A stretch of 64,000 nt of DNA, taken from NCBI GenBank assembly GCA_026874595.1, contig CM049316.1:62913176-62977175 (forward strand). Reading direction: 5' to 3'. Shown here in pieces: positions 1-13,600 of this stretch (positions are counted from its first letter, which is position 1; each line of letters begins with the position of its first letter). The notes beneath the pieces are model-generated. The model worked only from the letters and a program-made list of their open reading frames with translations. It was not told the DNA's origin and searched no databases. Made by a program: the position numbers and the translations under genes. The DNA comes from Sipunculus nudus. Taxonomy: Eukaryota; Annelida; Sipuncula; Golfingiida; Sipunculidae.

Positions 1-384
1 CACTGAAGCATCTTCACCAAATTTGGAATATGAAATGAAATTGGTGAACACCTACAGGATTCCTGTTAAGATTGCACTATAGGAAGTTAATTAATCAATT
101 TAATATATAGACGTCTATATATGAACTAAGGGGAAAAAAATGTTTAATATATAGAGTACATCTTAAGCTATTCTGAAAGTGTTTTGGATAAAGTCTTTCG
201 GGCTAGGTGTTTTAGTGGATAAAAAGTGGTCGGATTACAGTCACACGTGTTATATTTATCAATACCGGCCAATGACCATCGGCGGGTCTTCACACACTAT
301 AGGTACTAACCCATGCAACAGTTCTGCAACAGTGACACTAACACTTTTCTCCTGATCAAAATGACTTTTCTTCTCTCCAGGAAC

Positions 385-510
<126 letters not shown>

Positions 511-3298
511 GACAGAAATGCTTATATGTTTTTATGTATTTTAATTTTCATGTTTGCATTTTCAACAAAGCCAGATGCCAAGTGTGATAATATAACCATT
601 AACCACTCAACATATGCATCACAAAATATACAAACATAACACCCCACGACTTAACAGATGCTCTCTTTATTATAAATCTCTACAACATACTCGTTATGAG
701 TTTACATATGACCACAAAACTACATATCAAAAGTATACAGAGTAGAGAGTGACAGAGAGAACTAATTTCAGTATATATAGTTATCTGATTATAGTACATG
801 ATAGAATACTTTTGGTACACTTTGTGCAAATTACACCACCATGCGATAAGGTTATAACCTTCTATAGCAGTGTCCAAGGATTGGTAATACTACGTTTTGT
901 CACGGATAATCAGCCTGTGATTTATACAATCATACAGCATTTTATAATTTTGAGAAAATAGTAATTACTTCAGATATAGGTTTCACCTCATCTGCAAAAA
1001 GAAATAATGATCACAATCAAACTGCATGGTTATATCAAACAAATAAACGCCTTAAGCAATGTCCATTAGATATAGAGAAAATTTCATTTTGGGTCCCTTT
1101 GTTATTTTGACTACCCTGCCTGGTTAATTGTTCACTGTAGAAACCCCTTTATATAATCTTTTTAAAAACAGATATGATAGTAAACTGACTTAATGTAAGT
1201 CGTGAAAAAATACAGACTTCTTTTCTGTAAAAGAGAAGTGAACATATAAGAGATTTAAGTTTTACCTGTTGCCAAAGGTCAAATATATCCACAGTTGTAA
1301 CAATAAACATTGTTGTCATAATGATCATTTGGTAAAGGTTCAAAATCCACCAGAAGACTATCTTTTACAACGTTTCTTCTGCCTAGAGATCTCTGGTGGA
1401 GATTGGTTATGGAGTAACTGCCTTCAGAAAATAAATGCACAACGACAGAAACAAACATGGTTATATAAAGAATCGAAGGTCTTCCACATCACAATTAGTC
1501 AAGTTAGAAACCTCGTTTGCTCAGGGTTCATTTTCCTGTAATTTATCTGATAGCTAGCACCAACAGATAAAAATACAAAAAGGCAAGGTAACATTTTGCA
1601 ATTCTACGGCCTTGCATTTCATTTGTGATTTAATTTGTTGTGGCTGTAAGTTATTGAAGGTTAAAAGCTGACAGATCTTGATAAAGATGCACAATAAGAG
1701 CATTAGCTGTCATAATCATGATAAAAGGTAATCACTATATCAGAGCTCTTAATCGGGATTTCTGGTGACTTGCTTTCGCTTTGTAGTTGGCAACCTGAAT
1801 AAAATTTAAATCAAAATATTTATGGATAAAATACAAAGAACTGGAAAGGAATGAAACAATATATTAAAAACCTCAACTTTCACATACTGATTATAGAACC
1901 TATAACAGCTTTATATTCCTCTTTATGTATATAACGAATGAAATTTTGAAAGAATTATTTCTGAAGAATGTCGGACAAGCTCACTGGCTTATTCTCCGAA
2001 AGAATTTCTTTCGCCGTTTCTAAATTAATTCAAATAACTTCTTAATTCAATTAACTTCTATCAAAATCATAAAATTGCATACAAGATCATATATGTCCCA
2101 GTAAAAAATCACAAAATCAGACAAAAATTAAATTACTTCTATCAAACTTGAGAAATCCCAGTTTTACAATCGCTAGTGTTAGTCAGCTCAAAATACTACC
2201 ACAATAGATATCAATTTGACCCTTGGCATTGTAAATTTGAAATTCGAAGTACACAGTGTGACCAAATACTTGTTATTATGAATTTAAATCCGGATGCCTA
2301 TATGCATTTATGCATAAGGTCAGATGTGCACATATTGCTAACAAGAATCAAGTTTTCTAGCATCTTGGTGTGACCAAGATATCTTTTTTGGACTTTTGAA
2401 ACAAAAATTTCTTATTTTACCACAGTTACAAAATTGCTTATGTAACATGTACATGTGGAATTGTATTATACTGTGTAAAGTTATAAGCCAAAGTAGAACT
2501 AATGAGTCGTGAAGATCAGTTCAATTCCTATAACTGGATTGCTAAATTTATCTAACATTGTAAAAATACCACAGACTTGTATACTCAAATATTACAACAC
2601 GTGTCAGCTTTTCAAAGACATAAGCTGTCTGGACAAAACAAACTCTGAAAGGCTGCATGAAAAATGTCCCGTCATCTGTATAACATACAGTACAAACACT
2701 CTTCAAATGACACAAGTAAACAATTATAGATACTTCATTAGTTTATATATTATAAATGCATTATACACATGATATATGTATAGATCAATATTATTTTTAA
2801 ACTAGGTCGTGCTATTCTCAACCAATCCTATACAGGCATCACAATAGATATTGCTTTGGCAGTTCATATATTATCATATCTGTGCTATCAAACTATCATA
2901 TCTTGTCTATACTGTAGATCTGATCGGCTGTACATAAATAATTACACCTCGAGCAGATCCCTGTCATTCAAAGACAGTTTGCACCTTATGGTCTATATCT
3001 TTGGCTGTTTGAAAACAATGCTCTCTTCGTCTTAATCAGACAAAACCACAGTTCTCTGAACGGTAGAGATCTAGAACTAAACACACTAATATCTTCATGA
3101 ATATACACACGCTGTTTACCCTAATCTTAGACCAGAGCATTTCAAAACATAACTATTCAAATACCATTCTGGTTTATTCTGGAGACTCTGCTGGTATTCA
3201 ACAAAAACACAGGTTTGAAACTTTGTTGTGAGACTCACTGAATTACCGGTATTTCACTATCAACAAACACAAATAGAACACTGACAACTAGACACTCA

Positions 3299-3300
<2 letters not shown>

Positions 3301-3354
<54 letters not shown>
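3301..3354. repeat. (AT)n microsatellite
   Basis: A pure AT dinucleotide run of 27 units. Confidence 0.97.
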
Positions 3355-3357
<3 letters not shown>

Positions 3358-4119
3358 TATCACTTGGCACTGTACTGATCCTTTCTCAACAATACAACAC
3401 TATTATCAAACTAGCCCTGTCTTGGTGAATGCAGTAACGAATACTGTCTCAGTGTCTGTTATGCATGTGCATCGCTATGACCAGTGCAGAATACTGTCCT
3501 TTTTGTATTGTGCTTATTATATACAATTTTATTTCAGAAAGCTCATAATAAAGAGTAAAAGGCATTGTGGGATATTCAAAGATTCAGTTCAACATGGTCC
3601 TTTTGCCTGTTTAATTTTTGCACATTGACCCTGAACTCTTAATATATCTTAATGTATACCCCAGTAGTTTCCCAGGTGGTCAGCAGTACCTTTACACTGG
3701 ACTGCATATCACTGGTTTCCCATCATGAACAGAACCTTTTGCCAAAAGATACAGCACTGAAAAAATCACTCGGGTATCTCTTTAAGCCAAAATTATTTTA
3801 CTGTCTCTAAATTACCTGATTTAGCAATAATATATCATTGCATGGCCATATGAACAGTCATCTGTTATATGATAACAATCTCATATAGTAGAGTGTGTTT
3901 AGTAATGTGTTAGAAAAGTAATGAATCAAGGATGACAGTTGCAGCTAGATCCAGCCAGCTGTTAGCACTGCATCACTATTAAACACAAATCATGTACACC
4001 ATCATGTGCTGTGCATCTTAGCATTGGCACATAAGTCAAACTGCATTAAATGCAGAATATACAGTACTGATAATATAAGTTCATATAAGATGATACAACT
4101 TGAACCTCTTTTTACTTCT

Positions 4120-4560
4120 TCTTCTATTAACTATTGCTATACCCATGATTTCGACCTGTGACATCTTGGTTTTGGTGTGTAGAAAAAATGGTAGCTTTGA
4201 TGAGCGGTTTCAAGAAACTCGTATAAAAATACCCCTCAGAGTCCAATTAGGGCACGTGGATGATATACAACACTACTCTTGACGTCAGCATCCAGGCGAG
4301 AATTGATCTGCAGACAGAGTTTTGTGGCAAGGGAAGTGTATCAGCAAAGTTTAGAGCAGAATGACACTTTTTCCCCACACTCAAATTCTCAAATTACAGA
4401 AGGATATTTGCACCTTTACTGTTTCCGGAGGTGTTACGAACACTATTTCCCTGAAGTCTCTTTTAGGTTAACTTTTTTTCAAAATCTCCACTGGAGGTCA
4501 TTTTATTATCCTGCAGTAATCTCTGTCTAAATAACCATATCTGAGTAAAGTTACCAAGTA
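4120..4560. repeat. Dispersed repeat, copy 1
   Basis: This stretch shares ordered blocks with 36040-36520: ctgtgacatct near the start, a gtccaa block, gacagagttttgtggcaag against gagagagtttttatgacaag, then cagcaaagt and a Ca-rich segment. The two copies are diverged but collinear, so this is an old unclassified dispersed repeat. Short open frames inside it carry no recognisable protein. Confidence 0.6.
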
Positions 4561-7087
4561 AACAAGATTAACTTACACGATCACATACAATGTGCCCACA
4601 TATAAAACTGTGCAGTCCGATCTACAATATAGCCAAATTATTTGAATTATTAATCTTTGTACATATTATCAGTTGAAATGCACAGTGGTCCACAATGGAT
4701 GCACGATACAGTTGTCTGTTTTTCTTCCCACGTTAGGTGGTCATCTCTCGAAAAGCACCTACCAGGCAGTGGGGAATCCCAATCCAAACTGCCAAGAAGC
4801 TGAAGTAGCATAATGATTTTGAATGCATCTGTAAATGGAAATTGTGACCATTTTATGTCATGCTATGCTGCGCTGTTTGAAATTCATCCTGTATGACCAT
4901 TCTAATTAATGTACAATACACTTTTCCCAAGGGTATGCATACTGATCACCTGCTGTGTCGAGGTAAAAGAATCGACAGCTAACGTTTTCTCAAACCCTAT
5001 AATATACTCATTATACTACAGTCATTTAGGGTACATGAATAAATATGATCTTTCTTGCCAACAACATGCCAAACCCAAAACGCCCAATGTCAGTCTTAAG
5101 TGACAGATGTCAGTAGTTTTATGAAAAGGGTCTGTTATCACAAAACTTCGAAAGTGTCCAACAAGATCCTCTTTGTTGGACTGCATCCATACCTGGGTTG
5201 AGCCCCCTATACCTTTATCATTCATTAAATAATATAATCTAAGCAACAGCTGCTATTCACTCCATAGCATTGTTAAAATATATTATAAAAGAAGCAATAT
5301 CTAAATTACTGGAGAAAACTCCATAAAATACAAGGCTTTTTCGACTAATCTTAATAAGCATTGTCATCACCTGGCCCTTCAAAACCTTCCTGAAAGTTGA
5401 AACTTGTTTCCTGCTGAACTAAGTGCTTCACAATTGAAACTGTTTCCTATTAATCAGAAATGGTTCACAGACTCTGTACTCTTGGTTGATATAATCTTTT
5501 TTGGTATCAACACTCTGTATTTCTGAGATACACACTCAAGAAGTAACAGCGGATGATATTCTTTCAGTTTTCATACTTTACAAATAAGAGCCTTGGAAAA
5601 ATATTTGACAAAAATGGCAAAAATATTTTAATGTGCTTAATAGGACCTGAAGTTCCAAGTTTAATTAACACTGATCTTTAAAACTGGAGATTTCCAACCT
5701 ATTGGTCAGACTGGTACTCTGTCGTTTTCCCATGACCTAAAAGGGATATCCTGAAATATGATTGTTGTTATTTATGGTAATGCAGCCATTGCCTGTCAGC
5801 ACCATCTGGTGTTCAAACTTAAAATTATTATCAGTTTTATATGTTTTTTTTTTTGTTTAAAGAAAGGAATAATCCAATAAGAACAGATTCTTCAGAATAA
5901 TCTTGTTTCCCTAAGTGAACACTAGATGGCAATATTACTGTAAATATTCAACAGGACATTTTTCAGGATAATTATTTGCTCACAGCCACCTTTTCATATC
6001 TCTCTTTATGTTTAATCATGTTTTCCATTATCCTTTATACTTCGTAAGATATCCACTTGGTCAGGATGAGGCAGATTCCAAGTCACACAGTATGTCTCAT
6101 CCACATTTACAATGTCAGTCTCTTTTGAAAAATTATGTCAGTGAATGCTTCAGAAATAATTAGAAAAATACCAACATCATATCTCAAATGGATTTGAGTG
6201 AAGCAAATAATTCAATATTGAAGATATAAACAATTTTATGTCACCACATGTTGACTGACATGACAGAGTTAAGGACACCTTTAGACAAACGTTAATTGGA
6301 TTGTTGTAGTGACTGCTACCAAAAATATAAAAAAAAAATTTAATTAAAAGTCACCATCTTGCACAGCTGATCCACCAAGCAGTGTACAGAAAGGTGAGAA
6401 TTATACCATTCATCAATTAAATGTTTCGTTTTCTATCGCGAGAGTGCTCATCTATTTAACATCATTCTCATGACATCAGTACCTTACACAGAAAGAAACC
6501 AGTCCTCAGCTGGGTCTTATATACGGCATAAATAATACTCTTCTTAAAAGGCTTGGGACCTTTTTCAGAGTCGAAAGATGATCTGTACAAAACCCATGGT
6601 GTACTGTTTCAAGTATAAAATACATATTCACCAGTGAGGAAAACTACCTCTGATGCTGAACAGTAAATAATGAAACATAAATGGCCATGATGACTTAGTT
6701 TGTTTTTCTTTTAAACAGGTCCCATCAATGCCTAGTCAATGAGAGAATTTTAGGATGTGGAAAAAAGGAAACTCAGAGCAATGAACATTATGATACAATA
6801 TTTTTTCAGAGTTTGTATATAACTGCAGGCCAAAAGTCTGTGCAGCCTGTTGACAAATGCAGCATCCTATGACATCATTAAAAGGTAAGCCGTTAATGTT
6901 ATAATTGTTAAAATGGAATAAAATAAATAAATTTGAGTTGGTATGATGTTATTTGTGGAGCCCAGTTAAAATCCTAAAATACTGTTAACATGCAAAAAAA
7001 TTAAAATTTGATTTTGTATAGTCTGAATTTTACTTGTGGTGCCAATGTGAAGTTTTCTGAGCAATCTTTAGATCATGTGACTCGTTT

Positions 7088-7680
7088 TCATGAGATCCTT
7101 GGGAACGACCGATCGTTCGTTGAGGTGCGCCGTAGCGACACGCCCCGACGAATCTGATTCATTAAAGTGTCCCTGGGCAACTGCTCCGTGGGGGTAATAT
7201 CCTCTGAGCTCTGTGACTCTAAACATGGAGCTGACTGCACTTGCGGAAGACAACTCTTATGTTTGGCTAAGAATGTCTTATTTAAACTGCTGATGATACC
7301 CGCATGTGAGGCTGTAATACTATGCCGCATAGTTGGGCCGTGTGCATTTTTATTTTGATGCTCTCCATGGTGGTGGTGGTCGTTGATTTCATCATACTGC
7401 CCAACGATTGGTGGAGGGGCAGCTTCGGGAGGGGGTAAGTCCAGGTCATCCTCATTTGCATATTCATGACCTGGGAATGTCTTTCGCATCTGTACCGGGG
7501 AGCTTTGTGGGGTCGGGGTATTACTTCCACCACTACTGCAGCTCTGCTTGCGGGTAACATTAGGGGGCACCACCGGTGCTGCGTATGTTATGGATGAAGA
7601 TCTTCGTATTGGGGGTGGTGGTTTACATGTTGTCATCACTTGCTGGGATGCCCTTCTGATTGTTGCAGTCCCTTGTTCCC
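7088..7680 (-). CDS. MTSS1: MTSS1 last exon with C-terminal WH2 motif
   Basis: 593 bp of coding sequence from acceptor tatttttgcag to a TGA stop at 7088-7090, entered in phase 1. It begins EQGTATIRRASQQ, matching vertebrate VATIRRTPS. It then runs through a proline- and serine-rich part (CKPPPPIRRSSSI, PPEAAPPPIVGQYDEIND), a histidine run (HHHH near 7372-7383) and SLNKTFLAKHK. It ends with LMNQIRRGVSLRRTSTNDRS and FPRIS. That ending aligns with vertebrate LNAIRRGVKLKKTTTNDRS and then APRFS, the WH2 actin-monomer-binding motif that closes MTSS1. Confidence 0.97.
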
Positions 7681-10600
7681 CTGCAAAAATAAATTTAACC
7701 AATATACATGTAACGCTATAAATTCATTTTAATTTTGTGCTGATGTTATTAAAAAAACAACTACAAATAAGACTACAGCAGTACATCCTAAGTTCACAAG
7801 TATTTGCCTCTCCATCACCCACCTTTTCTTGTCAGAAAAAGTAAGTTATTTCACCTGATCACAAATTATGCTTGCATCTGATAAAACATTATATACCACA
7901 CTTGTTTTGATATTGATCAGCTATATACTAAATTCAGTTTTTTTGAGGTGTAACAGTTATACTGAATTTCATGCCATAGCAGCGATGCTTTGTTTCAGGT
8001 TGTGTTAGTCATTCATCCCAGCAGGTTATCATGCAGTTTGTAGGGAAACTAGTGGGTATGTGTTATTGTGTATCATATGATCTGGTATACTTCACACTTC
8101 ACTTTATAATTATCTCTCAATTATAATTTTACCTATAAAACACTTCATATGTAAAATATGTACTCACTCAAGAAAAAATCAAAACAGAAGGAAATATCTA
8201 ATAATACGGTACAAATAATGAAACTTCTCCTGAGATCATTACAGGATAAAACTGATACATAAGGTAGATCATAATGTAGATTCCAACTCTAAAGTGATTT
8301 TCTTCATTCATCACAGACAGAGTATCAAAAGATATATTATATACTTTTATTTAAATATACTATTAATGTAATATATTATTATGATAAAAACAATTTCCAA
8401 ACCATAAATACATTTAATTTCCAAACAACTCGCAAATATGATATGCTCTATATGGCATTGAGAGACTACTATCCAATACTTAACATTTTTCCTTGGAATC
8501 TTAAGTACCATCCATGTATTAATATAGGGACATTGGACAACAACGATTATTATGACTGATACAATAGCTAACTTTGTATCATGTAATACTGGTGCATAAT
8601 TATACAATCACAGCTGAGTTACTGTGGCATTCCATGTATGCATATGCAGTATATATGTGTAACGTGTATATGCAGCTAGGAATCAAAAACATTATATATT
8701 CTCTTGGAGTGATTAGTGATTCCATATACGTGTATGCAGTAGATATGCATATTTATGTATGCGTATGCAGCATGTTTTGATCATTCACTGTAGCAATTGA
8801 AAATGCATACATTTGATAATGGAAAGGGGAATTTCCACACTTTTACATTAGTGATAGGGTATTCCTCTGGAGATTTCTCTATTCCTGCAGTGCTTTATTT
8901 ATAGAATATACCCCTTTTCCTGCATATGTACCACATACGCAGGTATTAATGGGATCACAGGTGTCTGTTGTCTAGCTGCCTATGCATACATAAAGCATAT
9001 GTATACACATATAAATATGGAATGCTAGCTTGAAAATTAAACATATGCAAATTTAGTACAACAGTCAACAAACAAAAGGTATCGATAATGCATTGGATTT
9101 TGATGTGTTTACACACCTGTGTCAGGTTCAGACTGCTTACTAGTTAGAGGCAGGGTATGATAACCAGACTCGCTGACCTCCTGAGGACGAGGTAAAGAGT
9201 AAAACCTATCAGGCATCGGTGGAGGAAGATTGTCTATGTCACACAGAGAATCCAGATCTGAAAACGCATGCAAAAAGCCATGCAGAACATAACACAACAC
9301 ATAAAGCACATCACATCAATCTTATACCAGAAGGTCAAGTCACAGAGGTCAGCCTTGTCTGCCCAATAGTCTCTTACATCCCCTTTCACATGGCAAATGC
9401 AAGATTGTTTAAACCCTTTTAATGTGAATCGAGCATTCGTTCAGCAATCTTACATATTTTTTATCTGACTTTGCCAAAATGTTTTGAATCCAATTCAGGA
9501 GGTGGTTTCAAATAAAAGTGCTCTGTGAATGCTCTAAAACTGTTTGAACCTAGTTCTAAAGGACCTTTCTATTCTCTAGGTCAATAGGGTGTTCAAACTG
9601 TTTTCTGCATTTCCCTTCAGGAAAGGCTATAAATCCCATCCCCCAAATTCACTTTGACCTTATGCCTGTGTAAACACACAATACAGATTGAAACAGATCT
9701 GATCAATCTGCATTGAACAAGCTATTTTAAAATTATTTTGTGTGTGAAAGACCTAATACTAATAGTTACTGTACATCTGTCAAATTAATATATTTCTTAT
9801 TCAAATAGTAGATGTTTCATCATTTGATTGGTTGATTAACTTATTTTTACCCAGGTTATACTTTCAACTCTGGCAATCTGTCCATTTGTCTGTCTGTTAA
9901 CAAGTCTGATGTATCTAAATATCTAAAATAGTATTTCACAGCTTTAAATGAATAAGCAGTTCAAACTGAATTCTGACATGCAAACTTTAGACACCCACTT
10001 TTTAGTCTGTATGCAAAATACAGAAATTGAAATTGTTGGGAGGTCAGGGTTTGATAAAGTTATGGAAATATGACATGCAAATACTCAAAAGAAAGTTTTC
10101 TGGGTGGGAATTTATTTGCAAATAGAATTTGAAAGCTAACAGCCCCAATATCTTCCAAATAGATGCAGCAGAAAATGCTTTGGGCATGACCAGCCGTCAT
10201 CAGCAAATTATAGTAACATACTTTGATAACCTGTGCATCTGAAGAGATTAATGAACAAATTAAATGTTGGTATGGAACAAGGTCCAGAAACAGGATTGTT
10301 TTATGTTTTTTGGTACATTTATCACCTAACAAGAAACTGCCACTGGTGCTGACACTGGTGAAGGAATTTGGTAAAATACATCAAAACTTGAAATAAGAAA
10401 TAGATGATTAAACTGTACAGATGATCTTAGTTACACAAAGGTATGTGCTTTCTGGATATCTGAATTGAAACTGCTATATATAGAAAATTGTGTAGAATTA
10501 ACAAAAAAGATGGAACAAAGACTGTCTTATATCTAGGGTACAGATATTTTTAGCATAAAGCCAGAGGTATGTTGTATGTTGATGCTAATGTTTTGCTCAA

Positions 10601-13600
10601 TCTTGGTAGTGAACCAGGGCTAGGATCGAAGCCACAGCACTGTCATGCCCCGCAGAATGCAATGGCTTTTATCATTCATTAATTTAAGTTGGTTTATGTA
10701 TTAATCACTGTCCTTCTGTCGGTCTGTGTATCCGTCTTTACAGTGTGGCCCTCTATGTCTGTATTCAAAACATGGCAACTTATACAACATTTCACCAAAC
10801 AGAAAGAAAAATAATAACACCTAAAATACATATGCTTGAAAAGAACAAATGAAATATCAAATTAAACAAAATGATAAGATGCAAGTAAATTGATACGTCT
10901 TATTAAATGAAGAAGAATGTTATATTCAAAAGCAGGATATTCATAGCATGGGCATGCAGCATAGCAATGATATGTCATGCTTCCTTCAACTGGTTTTGTT
11001 GACACCTGTTTCCATAGGGTGTAGAGTTCAATTAGTATGTATGTTAAGTTATAAATTATAGCAGTGTCTCTGACCAGTGTGCAATAAGGATTGGAATCAA
11101 ATTTTTCCCAGGCTCGTGTCTGACAATGTGCCATATTGATATTTTAATAGGTGCCACTGTGGTATTCAAATTAGTGCCACTATGGCAAGTGCTCTTGTGG
11201 TACAAAATAGATACTTCACTTTGCAATATGATGAACTGCGCCAGTGATTATCAAAACATTTAGATCACTTACTGTATTTTCTCCTGCGACCTGTAATCCA
11301 TGGGCATGAAGAAGTGATATTTGACTCTACTTGTTTGTTCAGTATTTCAATTTTTCAACGATTCTTTTTGTATGAAATACCTTTAGTTAGGTAATTTTGT
11401 GACTAAAGCATCAAACTATATATCTTTAGGTTTCTAACATTATTAGCAAGTTTGCTTAGTTATGGTGTGTTCATTTTGTAGGAGAAAATGAAAACTTAGG
11501 ACCACAGTTTTTGTAAGATATATAATGTAACCTAATCTTTCTCGTCTAGGATACCAAAATGTAACAAAAAGGGTTTAATAACCAGTTTTATCCATAAACT
11601 GCAATTACTTTTTATTTATGGTCTTTGGGGCCTATATTCTCCTGTACCTTTTTTGGCTCATTAGGAATTACATGACCAAAATTTTCAGGAATTAATTTGA
11701 CATATTGCCAGCTGCTCAAGTTGGCTAGCAAATTAATTCCAGGGTGTTGAGGACATGCCCTTTTGGTGTAGAGAATGATAATAATGAGGTGGTTCATAGT
11801 CAAGCAGCTTTTTCATCAAATCTTTACTTGCCTTAACAAATCTAAAATAATGAAATATTAACTTCTTATACAGTGGAACCCTGCCTTGGCACCACTCCAC
11901 AATTGCTACCACCCTGCAATTATGACCCATTTCTTGGTCCTGAATATGTGATCCAGGTAACTTAGAATTTCCCAAATAGGACCACCCCGAAAATTTTTCA
12001 ACCACTTTGGTCAGTCCCCAAGGTGGTTGTAATTGTGAAGGGGTTCCACTGTATTCTGAAAATATGAACTGTGTGCTTAGCAGTAAAAGACAAAAAAAAA
12101 TAATATTTTTTTTTGAAAATGCAGAAACCACTGACCTCCTGAGGAGATTGTGTCTTCCGATACCGATGGGGTACTGTTCATGGTCCCGTAGCCGCTGGAA
12201 CACTGGAGCGAGTGGCGGTTGTTTTTCGGGTCATATGACATCTGTAGCTCAGCAGTGCTGGCCTCCAGCTCTCGGATAGCTTCTGCCAGCTCAAGTGAGT
12301 TGGGGACCTATTGAAATGACATAGTCTTAGATAGAGTGGAAGAAAATGTGTTCGTACATGAGTGAAAATGTAGTGTTTGTTTTAGAAATTTGTTTCAACG
12401 TACGAGCCATACTTGCACTGCATTAACTGTAATGCTTGAAGAATGTACAAACTGCAATAAATCAATAAATCAATGCTGAAATGATAACACTTTTGTAAAC
12501 ATCCAAGAGTGAAAAACTGTTTACCCCTTGTGGCTTCAGGTTCCTATTGACTGATTAACAGAATGTCAATCACTTGAACTCAACACTGAATGACAATTAT
12601 CAACAGCTTTAGAAATACAGGTGGTTTTGTAAGTACAACTGCCTGAGTGCAATGGTTGAATAAGTTAAATATTATTCAAAACAGTAATTAGACAATTTAC
12701 ACAATTTATCTGAGCAGGTGAGGAGAAAAACATTTACAAATTTTGTACAAGATGGGAATTACCATGGCAAAGGGTCACAAAGTTAGTATTCTGACTGACA
12801 GTTTTAATACTCATAGACTAAAACAAATAGACAACTAATTTCATCACTTGCATGAAACCATGTGGCTTGTGATATAATAGGGAACAGATACTGGAAAACA
12901 TTTCCACGCTGATGATACACCTCATCAAAGCAAGTGTCCCACTGATTTTCACCATTAGTTCATACTTTAATTAATTATTAATTAAGATGGAAATCTGTAA
13001 CATCTTGTGTTGCAGGATTGAAAAGACTCAACAATGTTGTCCAACATACCATTTTTTTTTTAATTGGATTTTACACCTATATTGAAGAGATGGAAGTATA
13101 AAGACCAACACCACATCATATTAGTACCATCTTGTAACTATTATTAGTCAGAACAAATTATTTGTCTTTACAATCATCAAACCCAAACCACAGTTAGAAG
13201 TATAAAAAACAGAAGTCTTTATTTTGTTAGACTAATGCTGTTTTCATACTTAAGCTGTATTTACACTATGACCAAGACTGTTTTAAACATATGCAACTTG
13301 AATTCACTGGGTATGGTTCTGTTCAACTGCCTGCCAATTAACATCTCAATTACTGCCTACACTAATGTAGTTTAATTCATGTTTTCATTCCAGTCAGTGA
13401 TATCCTTTTAAAAGAAAACTGAAATACCGTTTTCCTGAATATAATATAATCAACAGCACAAACTAGACATTTGTCACAATGTTGACTACAATATTTTAAA
13501 TATACACATTATGAAAAGAAACCTGCATGGTTGTTTTTGTCTGTTGTTTCATACAACCATGCAGCAAAAGAAATGGTATTAAACACAATGTTCAATATAA

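Larger units (their letters stand above)
9258..12135 (-). other. MTSS1: MTSS1 intron (9258-12135)
   Basis: No further exon recognised. It contains a possible tRNA-like SINE fragment near 10610-10670 and a 181-bp inverted-repeat element at 11871-12051. Confidence 0.75.

Noticed and set aside
7282..7560. Alternative minus-strand frame inside the last MTSS1 exon
   Set aside because: It is a shadow frame. The 7088-7680 frame carries the conserved ATIRR and WH2 segments.
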